Assembly (NCBI GenBank): GCA_001804165.1
Contig: MHFL01000002.1
Location: 3,221 to 8,398 of the forward strand
Direction: 5' to 3'
DNA length: 5,178 bases
Origin: Omnitrophica bacterium RIFCSPLOWO2_01_FULL_45_10
GTDB taxonomy: Bacteria > Omnitrophota > Gorgyraeia > 2-01-FULL-45-10
Below the pieces are notes generated by a model, which did no database searches, was not told the origin of the DNA, and saw nothing but the letters and a program-made list of their open reading frames with translations. A program made the position numbers and the translations under genes. This document shows, piece after piece, positions 1-5,178 of this stretch. Position 1 is the first letter of the stretch; every line of letters starts with the position of its first letter.

Positions 1-1513
1 ACAGGCGCAGATTTCAGGCAGTTTCTCCGCGGATGAAGCGAATGATCTCGCTAATGTGCTGGAGTCTGGCGCATTGCCCGCGCCCGTAGTGGTCGAGGAA
101 GAGAGAACTGTAGGGCCGCTTCTCGGAGCGGATTCCATAAGAAGCGGCATCCGCGCGACGTTGATAGGCGCTATTCTGGTCTTCGCGTTCATGCTTTTAT
201 ACTATCGCCTCGCGGGACTGATAGCAAACCTGGCGTTGATTCTGAACATCCTTATAATCCTGGCGTCTCTCGCTATATTTAAAGGGACGCTCACATTGCC
301 CGGCATAGCGGGTTTAATATTGACAATAGGCATGTCCGTAGACGCGAACGTTTTAGTTTACGAAAGAATAAGGGAGGAACTGGCGCTGGGCAAGTCACTG
401 CGCGCCGCTATCGCGAGCGGCTATCACAGGGCGCTCTCGGCCATAGTCGATTCCAACCTCACGACGATTGTGGCCGCCGCCCTCATATTTAAATTCGGGA
501 GTGGGCCTATACGGGGATTCGCGGTTACTCTGACGATAGGTCTTTTGGCAAACCTTTTCACAGCGGTTGGATGCACGAGGGTGATCTTTGAACTATTGTG
601 CGACCAATTCGAGCTCTCGAAGTTAAAGATGATGCAGTTATTCCGGCAAACGAACATAGATTTTATCGGAAAAAGAAAGATATGTTATATAGTCTCCGCC
701 ATAGTGATAATTGCCGGACTTGCCGTATTCGCTATGCGCGGGGAGAAGAATTTTGGTGTCGATTTCTCGGGAGGCACGCTTCAACAGTTCTTGTTTGAAA
801 ATCCGGTTAAGGTGGACGATATACGCGGCGCGTTAAAAGAGATAGGCCTCGGATCCGCGTCAATCCAGCAATACGGCAACGATAAAGAGATAATCGTCAG
901 GACACAGCAAGACATATCAAAGAGATTGAATGAATTATTCAAGGAAAAATTTAAAGACAATCCGTTCCAGGTATTGAGAGTCGAAACGGTCGGGCCGGCG
1001 GTAGGGAAAAATTTGCGCCAGAACGCGACGATGAGTTTACTTTTGGGTGTGGTCGGGATATTGATTTACGTCATGTTCAGGTTCAATTTGAAATACGGCG
1101 TAGCGGGCATAGTGGCGTTATTTCACGATGTCTTTGTCGCGGTCGGCGCCCTGGCGCTCACTCACAGGCAGTTTGACTTAACAATAGTTGCCGCGCTTTT
1201 GACTATAGCCGGTTATTCCATTAACGATACCATAGTCATATACGACAGGATTCGGGAGAACCTCCGGCTCGTCAAAAAGGGCTCATTTATTGACGTCGTG
1301 AACTTGAGCGTCAATCAGACGCTGGGGAGGACCATCCTTACGACCGGCGTCACAATGCTCGTCGTCATAGCGCTTCTATTCTGGGGCGGCGCGGTGTTGA
1401 ACGATTTCGCGTTTTGCCTGTTTATAGGAATGATCTCCGGAGTCTATTCGACAGTATATATAGCCAGCCCTCTTATAATATCCTGGCAGAAGAGATCCGC
1501 CGCGAAAAGATGA
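1..1513 (+). CDS. secDF: Fused protein translocase subunit SecDF (5' partial)
   Basis: Inner-membrane accessory subunit of the Sec translocase, which uses proton motive force to help pull exported proteins through SecYEG. The frame is open to the left edge (first full codon at 2), so the GTG at 56 is an internal valine, not a start. Just before it the frame reads AQISGSFSADEANDLANVL, the usual end of the SecD periplasmic region, then GALPAPV and TVGPLLGADSI leading into the membrane. The SecD signature GMSVDANVLVYERIREE is at about 329-379. After a linker near 600-660, a SecF half begins: NFGVDFSGGT (749-778), a periplasmic segment with VETVGPAVGKNLRQNA, then the SecF signature YSINDTIVIYDRIREN (1214-1261). 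Both halves share one uninterrupted frame, so this is a true SecD-SecF fusion; 503 residues are visible. The N-terminal membrane segment and most of the SecD P1 domain lie outside the window. The stop overlaps the next start by 4 nt. Confidence 0.96.
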   Translation, partial: QAQISGSFSADEANDLANVLESGALPAPVVVEEERTVGPLLGADSIRSGIRATLIGAILVFAFMLLYYRLAGLIANLALILNILIILASLAIFKGTLTLPGIAGLILTIGMSVDANVLVYERIREELALGKSLRAAIASGYHRALSAIVDSNLTTIVAAALIFKFGSGPIRGFAVTLTIGLLANLFTAVGCTRVIFELLCDQFELSKLKMMQLFRQTNIDFIGKRKICYIVSAIVIIAGLAVFAMRGEKNFGVDFSGGTLQQFLFENPVKVDDIRGALKEIGLGSASIQQYGNDKEIIVRTQQDISKRLNELFKEKFKDNPFQVLRVETVGPAVGKNLRQNATMSLLLGVVGILIYVMFRFNLKYGVAGIVALFHDVFVAVGALALTHRQFDLTIVAALLTIAGYSINDTIVIYDRIRENLRLVKKGSFIDVVNLSVNQTLGRTILTTGVTMLVVIALLFWGGAVLNDFAFCLFIGMISGVYSTVYIASPLIISWQKRSAAKR

Positions 1514-2379
1514 CGACCGACCGTTTTAGAGAGATTAAACGTATCCTCCTACAGATATTGCTCTTAAATTGGGCCGTTGCCGGCGCGAAGATCGGCTACG
1601 GTTTAATGACGAACTTCACCAGCATGACCGCCGACGGATTTCATTCCCTCTCTGACGGCGGGTCAAATATCTTAGGGCTCATCGGCATAACTATCGCGTG
1701 TTGGCCGGCGGATAATGACCATCCATACGGCCATAGAAAATATGAGACATTATTTTCGTTAGGCATAGCGGCCGTTCTATTTTACCTCTGCTTCAATCTC
1801 ATCTCAGAAGGCATAAGACATATGCGCAGCCCTCACCACCCCCAGATAGACATCGTGACGCTTTTAGTGATGGTCCTTACCACGTTCGTTAATATATTAG
1901 TTATGAAGTATGAGCATAAAGAAGGCAAGCGCCTAAAGAGCGACATCCTTATATCGGATGCCATGCACACGAAAGCGGATGTCTTCACATCTTTCTCAGT
2001 AATTGTCGCGATGGCGGGCGTTAAACTCGGGCTGCCCATTGTAGATCCGATCGTCACTATCGTCATCTCGTTATTCATAGCGCGGCTCGCGATTTCTATA
2101 ATAAGACAGGGTTCAAGTATTCTGTGTGATACAGCCGCCATATTGGATAACAAAAAGATCATCGATATAGTATTGACGATAGACGGCGTCAATACTTGCC
2201 ATAAGATCAGAACCCGCGGCAGAGAGGATGATATCTATGTGGATATGCATGTGCAAGTAAACCCCGACATGCGTGTTGACAGGGCGCACCGGATCAGTTA
2301 CGAGATAGAGGACGCGATAAAAAAGGGCATTCCCGGAGTCACCGACGTAGTGGTCCATATAGAGCCAAAAGAAAAATGA
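1510..2379 (+). CDS. Cation diffusion facilitator (CDF) metal efflux transporter, probably zinc
   Basis: Inner-membrane proton-coupled exporter of divalent metal ions, CzcD/ZitB/YiiP type; 289 residues, usual length. The ATG at 1510 overlaps the secDF stop as ATGA. An in-frame ATG at 1414 would give a 100-nt overlap and an extra N-terminus unlike the family, so I reject it. About six membrane segments fill residues 10-200. The transport-site residues are H45 and D49 in the second segment (ADGFHSLSD, with D42) and H153 and D157 in the fifth (SDAMHTKAD). This HD-HD set is typical of zinc-preferring members. HPYGHRKYE (71-79) is the conserved loop after segment 2. The C-terminal cytoplasmic domain (about 205-289) has H231, H247, H260, H283 and E285, with the same spacing as the zinc-binding histidines of E. 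coli YiiP as I remember that sequence. No His-rich loop is seen. The substrate is inferred from motifs only; cobalt, cadmium or iron are possible. Confidence 0.93.
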   Translation: MTTDRFREIKRILLQILLLNWAVAGAKIGYGLMTNFTSMTADGFHSLSDGGSNILGLIGITIACWPADNDHPYGHRKYETLFSLGIAAVLFYLCFNLISEGIRHMRSPHHPQIDIVTLLVMVLTTFVNILVMKYEHKEGKRLKSDILISDAMHTKADVFTSFSVIVAMAGVKLGLPIVDPIVTIVISLFIARLAISIIRQGSSILCDTAAILDNKKIIDIVLTIDGVNTCHKIRTRGREDDIYVDMHVQVNPDMRVDRAHRISYEIEDAIKKGIPGVTDVVVHIEPKEK

Positions 2380-4067
2380 AAAAGATTTGGAGAATAAAGG
2401 AAGAGGATCCCGCCGCCCAAAACCGCCTTTCTTCGGCGCTTAAGATCTCAAAAATCACCGCCCAACTTTTGGCGAATAGAGGCGTATCCAATCCTAAAGA
2501 CGCGAAAGAGTTTTTAAATCCCTCTCTCTCATACTGCCATGACCCATTTCTTTTCAAAGATATGGACAAGGCGGTTTCGAGGATCAAAAAGGCGGTCAAA
2601 GGTGGTGAGAATATATTGATCTACGGCGATTACGACGTGGACGGAATGACTGGTGTCGCTCTTCTCTATTCCGCATTAAAAAATTTAGGAGCTAAAGTCA
2701 CAACTTATATTCCCAATCGGCTTCTCGAAGGTTACGGCGTGAATTCTCAAGCGATTAAGCAAGCGCGCAAGAACGGCATCAGTATTATAATAACCGTCGA
2801 CTGCGGTATAACTTCGTTTAAAGAGACGGAATTGGCCAAATCTCTTAATATAGATATGATAATTACCGACCATCATGAAATCATGGGAAATCGTGTTCCA
2901 GGCGCGTATGCGGTGATAAACCCTCTGCAGGAGGGATGCAGATACCCCTTTAAACATCTGGCAGGCGTAGGAGTGGCCTATAAATTAGTCAAAGCGCTCT
3001 ATGAAGATAGTCCTTTTAACGCCTGCGATTTTCTGGATCTTGTGAGCCTCGGCACTGTCGCGGATATAGTTCCTTTAATCGGAGAAAACAGAATTCTCGC
3101 CAAGTCGGGCCTTGCCGAACTCAATAAGAGGGAAAGGGTCGGGCTTAAGGCCCTCATGGATATCGCAGGTTTGAATCGAAAAGATATATCAAGCGGGACA
3201 ATAGGATTCGCATTAGGGCCCCGAATAAACGCGATGGGCAGAATCGGCTCGCCTCAAAAGGCATTGGATCTTCTCCTCGGCGAGGATGAATCCGGAGCGC
3301 TCGAATTAGCGAAAATTTTAAATACGGAGAACAGGAACAGGCAGAAAATAGAAGCCCAGATTTTGGAGGAGGCATTCTCCAAGGTCGAACGTGAAGTGAA
3401 CTTCAAATACCACCGCGTCATAGTGCTGGAAAGCAGGAACTGGCATCCCGGCGTAATCGGAATAGTTGCCTCGAGGATCGCGGATAGATTTTACCGTCCG
3501 ACTATCCTCATCTCATTAGATGGAAAACAGGGTAAAGGCTCAGGCCGCTCAATCGAGAGTTTTCATTTATTCGAGTACCTGTTCAAGTGTAAGGATCTGC
3601 TCGTAGGCTTCGGCGGACACGAGGCCGCCTGCGGTATCACTATCGAGAAGGAGAAGATAGGCGAATTTCGCGACAGGATAAATAAAGAGGCGGCTTGCAA
3701 TATCGAAGAAAGCGTATTTAGTCCGAAGTTGGATATAGATATGGATATCCCGCTTAATTTATTAAATGAAGGCGTATTGGATGAAATCGAGAGCCTTTCG
3801 CCGTTCGGGCCGGACAACCGAAGGCCTATTTTTTCATCACGCGGCCTCGCCGTTAAAGAGCCGGCCACCCGGATAGGGAAGAACGGTTTCAAGATCTGGG
3901 TTACGGATGATCGTATCACCTGCGAAGCGGTCTCTTTCGGCAGGAGCGCCTTAACGCCTCCTGATGCCGGTTCAAAATTGGACCTGGCATATACCCCCTC
4001 CATCAATAATTGGCAGGGCCTTCAATCGATCCAGTTAGAACTACATGATGTAAGTACTCACCCCTAA
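2376..4067 (+). CDS. recJ: Single-stranded-DNA-specific exonuclease RecJ
   Basis: Cytoplasmic 5'-to-3' exonuclease on single-stranded DNA, used in recombination repair, mismatch repair and processing of stalled forks. It has 563 residues, the normal size. The DHH phosphoesterase motifs are in order: DYDVDG (85-90), VDCG (141-144), TDHHE (164-168) and GTVAD (226-230), which supply the metal-binding aspartates and histidines. PRINAMGR (282-289) follows. The DHHA1 part has HPGVIGIVASR (357-367), GSGRS (388-392) and GFGGHEAACG (411-420). The C-terminal OB-fold includes SPFGPDNRRPIF (475-486) and ends with NWQGLQSIQLELHDV. Two spots differ slightly from the pattern I expect: GGHEAACG has Cys where Ala is usual, and GPDN replaces GxGN. 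Neither touches the catalytic metal ligands. The ATG overlaps the CDF stop by 4 nt (ATGA) without a strong Shine-Dalgarno, which suggests coupled translation. recJ next to secDF is a gene order known from several bacterial groups. Confidence 0.97.
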   Translation: MKKIWRIKEEDPAAQNRLSSALKISKITAQLLANRGVSNPKDAKEFLNPSLSYCHDPFLFKDMDKAVSRIKKAVKGGENILIYGDYDVDGMTGVALLYSALKNLGAKVTTYIPNRLLEGYGVNSQAIKQARKNGISIIITVDCGITSFKETELAKSLNIDMIITDHHEIMGNRVPGAYAVINPLQEGCRYPFKHLAGVGVAYKLVKALYEDSPFNACDFLDLVSLGTVADIVPLIGENRILAKSGLAELNKRERVGLKALMDIAGLNRKDISSGTIGFALGPRINAMGRIGSPQKALDLLLGEDESGALELAKILNTENRNRQKIEAQILEEAFSKVEREVNFKYHRVIVLESRNWHPGVIGIVASRIADRFYRPTILISLDGKQGKGSGRSIESFHLFEYLFKCKDLLVGFGGHEAACGITIEKEKIGEFRDRINKEAACNIEESVFSPKLDIDMDIPLNLLNEGVLDEIESLSPFGPDNRRPIFSSRGLAVKEPATRIGKNGFKIWVTDDRITCEAVSFGRSALTPPDAGSKLDLAYTPSINNWQGLQSIQLELHDVSTHP

Positions 4068-4292
4068 TATAGCATCTTCCTAAGTTAAAATATAAAAAAG
4101 TAAGAAAATTACCATTGACATATTTACTTCCTATGGAAGCCCTTTAACTGTGTCATCATCTGGGACTTAAGAAAATCAGTAGAAGGAGAAGAAGAACTCA
4201 CGGCCGGGGCAGATAGGAGAGAGAGCGCGAGCGGGGTTGCGCCAGAAGGGGCGGAAACCGCTATCGGTAGAATTCAGAATTCATCCTCGGCG
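4068..4292. other. Intergenic stretch after recJ; AT-rich, then purine-rich and open in frame
   Basis: The first 50 bases are AT-rich (4068-4118) and contain no GC stem followed by a T-run, so I see no intrinsic terminator after recJ. A TTGACA at 4115-4120 matches a -35 box, but nothing like a -10 lies 16-18 bases downstream, so I do not call a promoter. A perfect 5-bp inverted repeat, CTTCC-TAT-GGAAG, is at 4127-4139. From 4119 onward the frame of the next gene is open but holds no ATG, GTG or TTG before 4293. Composition changes to GC- and purine-rich from about 4180. An AAGGAG (4183-4188) resembles a Shine-Dalgarno but has no start codon at the right distance. Confidence 0.6.
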
Positions 4293-4916
4293 ATGAGGAC
4301 GCATCTCGCGCTTCTTCCCGAAGGATCAGTTGACTTGTCGAAGACCATTGTCCTTATGAAGAAGGATCTAATCGAATTTGCGCTTGCCAGAGAAGGGACC
4401 ATGACGGAGGCCATGCGGCAGCAGTATAAGGTTATGAAACAAGGGTTGAGGAGATTATTCCCAATTGGCGCGGACAGCGGTGTCCTTGAGGTCGCTACTC
4501 GGGATGACCTGCTCATTCGCGCCGATGCCTTAATTGCCGAAGGCCGCAAGGTTATCATACTCGATGACGGCTCTCTCACTTCAAATCTCAATCGGGCTGA
4601 TATTAACGGCACGGCCGGCGAGCAATATTGCGTTGTGAGCACGCAAGATATTCCAATGCCGCTTGAGAGCGACGCGCCATTTGTGAATTTAAACGCCATG
4701 GCGATGATGGGCGTCGCTATACTCCATTCCGACACGCTTCTTTTTAAAGACGCATACCTGAGCTTTACAGGCGAGGAAGCGCCAAAGACGCTTCTCGAAG
4801 ACCTCGCCAGAAAGGCCCTCTGGATTATCCGGGTCCTGCCGCGGATCGTCAGGTTCTCCACAGACGAGATACGCCGCATAAACGAACGCAGCGAACTCTT
4901 TGACGCCGCGGCGTAA
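4293..4916 (+). CDS. Hypothetical protein, possibly a truncated C-terminal remnant
   Basis: I do not recognise this 207-residue protein. It appears soluble and mixed alpha/beta. Strand-like stretches are KTIVLM (18-23), RKVIIL (85-90) followed by DDGSLTSNL, and YCVVST (112-117). A hydrophobic NLNAMAMMGVAIL (132-144) is too short and polar-flanked to be a clear membrane span. The C-terminus is a charged helix ending in DAAA. There is no signal peptide and no catalytic motif I can name. The ATG at 4293 is the first standard start, but no Shine-Dalgarno precedes it. The frame is open back to 4119 with plausible coding content (for example GVAPEGAETAIGRIQ just upstream), so the true N-terminus may be lost or longer. 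An internal ATG at 4401 has AGAAGGG only 3 nt before it, too close to be convincing. A minus-strand frame over the same region is Ser/Arg-rich and looks like a shadow. The style recalls C-terminal parts of large Omnitrophota proteins, but that is only an impression. Confidence 0.6.
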   Translation: MRTHLALLPEGSVDLSKTIVLMKKDLIEFALAREGTMTEAMRQQYKVMKQGLRRLFPIGADSGVLEVATRDDLLIRADALIAEGRKVIILDDGSLTSNLNRADINGTAGEQYCVVSTQDIPMPLESDAPFVNLNAMAMMGVAILHSDTLLFKDAYLSFTGEEAPKTLLEDLARKALWIIRVLPRIVRFSTDEIRRINERSELFDAAA

Positions 4917-4937
4917 TTTCGTATATCGTATTTCGTA
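4917..4937. repeat. Three tandem copies of a 7-bp repeat
   Basis: TTTCGTA (4917-4923), TATCGTA (4924-4930) and TTTCGTA (4931-4937) lie head to tail, differing at one base. The array begins at the first base after the stop codon of the hypothetical gene and ends where the left arm of the palindrome begins. The copy number is small, but three near-identical units in register are visible by eye. Its role is unknown. Confidence 0.8.
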
Positions 4938-5000
4938 AAAAAATAGGGACAGTCCCCATCTCGATGGAAAGCAAGAGTCTGGGGACAGTCCCTATTTTTT
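4938..5000. repeat. Nested palindrome with two GGGACAGTCCC units (REP-like)
   Basis: The left arm (4938-4958) and right arm (4980-5000) pair at 20 of 21 positions, with a single central A-A mismatch, around a 21-base loop. Each arm also contains GGGACAGTCCC (4946-4956 and 4982-4992), itself a palindrome around a central A, so the same 11-mer occurs twice in direct orientation inside an overall inverted repeat. The outer ends are an A-run on the left and a T-run on the right. Similar GGGACAGTCCC-type palindromes are, as I recall, dispersed in several bacterial genomes and found near IS200-like/REP-associated tyrosine transposases. No transposase gene is visible here. The structure is certain; the REP assignment is inference. 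Confidence 0.85.
4938..5000. terminator. Possible bidirectional intrinsic terminator formed by the palindrome
   Basis: Read on the plus strand, a GC-rich stem ends in TATTTTTT (4993-5000), the layout of a Rho-independent terminator 22 bases after the stop of the hypothetical gene. On the minus strand the A-run 4938-4943 becomes the T-run, so it could work in both directions. The 21-base loop is longer than usual, and each arm can fold on itself instead, so efficiency is uncertain. It would separate the upstream genes from the promoter starting at 5010. Confidence 0.5.
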
Positions 5001-5009
5001 AGTCGCCAC

Positions 5010-5038
5010 TTGACTATTTATATTTTTTATGATATATT
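5010..5038 (+). promoter_or_regulatory. Sigma-70-type promoter with extended -10
   Basis: The -35 box TTGACT (5010-5015) matches 5 of 6 consensus bases. A 17-base spacer follows, then the -10 box TATATT (5033-5038, 5 of 6). A TG at 5030-5031, one base before the -10 box, makes an extended -10. Transcription should begin near 5045, giving a leader of about 40 bases for the gene starting at 5085. The A/T-rich surroundings raise the chance of accidental -10 matches, but the spacing and both boxes agree well. Confidence 0.75.
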
Positions 5039-5071
5039 TAAGTATATTGATATTTAATATACATTACTATT

Positions 5072-5078
5072 AAGGAGG
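5072..5078 (+). promoter_or_regulatory. Consensus Shine-Dalgarno AAGGAGG
   Basis: AAGGAGG lies 6 bases before the ATG at 5085. It is a full consensus ribosome-binding site and fixes that start, in contrast to the three upstream genes and the hypothetical gene, none of which has a strong site. Confidence 0.92.
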
Positions 5079-5084
5079 TTGAAG

Positions 5085-5178
5085 ATGGTTAGGTTATCTC
5101 TTTCTGAATTTGCGGATAAAGTAAATGAGCTCATGCCGGTGATTATCAGGACTTTCTTGAAACAGCAATCGACTGAGT
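5085..5178 (+). CDS. N-terminus of a probable MarR-family transcriptional regulator (3' partial)
   Basis: Only 31 codons are in the window, starting MVRLSLSEFADKVNELMPV and ending in ...FLKQQSTE. The start is well supported by a consensus Shine-Dalgarno and an upstream promoter. The segment is an amphipathic helix with no signal peptide. A short leader followed by FADKVNELMPVIIRTFLKQQ resembles the first helix of MarR-type winged-helix regulators (the dimerisation helix with a ...MPxIxRxFLKxQ look), which is why I suggest this family. The DNA-binding wing would lie beyond the window, so the assignment is tentative. If correct, a dimeric repressor or activator that may bind its own A/T-rich promoter would be expected. 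The gene has its own transcription signals and is separated from upstream genes by the palindrome. Confidence 0.5.
   Translation, partial: MVRLSLSEFADKVNELMPVIIRTFLKQQSTE

Noticed and set aside
56..58. GTG as the start of the SecDF gene
   Set aside because: The frame continues upstream to the window edge with a clear SecD sequence, so the GTG is an internal valine codon.
1414..1509. Upstream in-frame ATG for the CDF gene
   Set aside because: It lies deep inside secDF, adds a non-family N-terminus, and the ATGA overlap at 1510 matches the same arrangement at the recJ junction.
3563..4006. Minus-strand open frame within recJ (and similar shorter ones in secDF and the CDF gene)
   Set aside because: They overlap genes with unambiguous conserved motifs, lack ribosome-binding sites and have no recognisable products.
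4109..4137. Promoter formed by TTACCA and TATGGA with 17-base spacing
   Set aside because: Matches are only 4 of 6 and 3 of 6, in AT-rich DNA; not better than chance.
4068..4292. Riboswitch or structured leader before the hypothetical gene
   Set aside because: I looked for known riboswitch cores and paired stems and found only the 5-bp inverted repeat; the purine-rich part is better explained as in-frame coding-like sequence.
4274..4879. Long minus-strand open frame opposite the hypothetical gene
   Set aside because: The product is Ser/Arg-rich with no family-like pattern, has no ribosome-binding site, and the plus-strand frame has better amino-acid composition; it is probably a shadow.

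Overview
The window is about 5.2 kb of bacterial DNA of intermediate G+C. Codon use (many ATA isoleucine and AGA/AGG arginine codons), the gene order and the style of the unnamed proteins suggest an uncultivated lineage, and my best guess is Candidatus Omnitrophota. That placement is inference from general resemblance, because no rRNA or marker-gene comparison was possible.

Left part (1-4067): three co-directional genes packed as one operon. The first is the C-terminal part of a fused SecDF protein-export subunit, whose 5' end lies outside the window. It is followed by a cation diffusion facilitator (CDF) metal-efflux transporter, then the single-strand exonuclease RecJ. Both junctions are 4-nt ATGA stop/start overlaps, so the three are probably translated in a coupled way from a promoter upstream of the window. 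SecDF and the CDF protein are inner-membrane proteins; RecJ is a cytoplasmic repair nuclease. The link between them looks like conserved gene order rather than one pathway.

Middle (4068-4916): an AT-rich gap with no convincing terminator or promoter runs into a frame that is open from 4119 to 4916. Its first ATG, at 4293, has no ribosome-binding site. The product is a soluble hypothetical protein I cannot name. It may be a 5'-truncated remnant of a larger gene.

Right part (4917-5178): a triple 7-bp tandem repeat abuts a nested palindrome in which two GGGACAGTCCC units form the arms of a long A/T-flanked hairpin. The palindrome resembles REP-type elements and could act as a bidirectional terminator. 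Ten bases further on is a near-consensus promoter with an extended -10, then a consensus Shine-Dalgarno and the first 31 codons of a gene whose N-terminus resembles MarR-type regulators. That gene runs off the end of the window.

I see no complete mobile element, CRISPR array, tRNA or rRNA. The left half is ordinary housekeeping sequence. The most interesting material is between 4068 and 5085.
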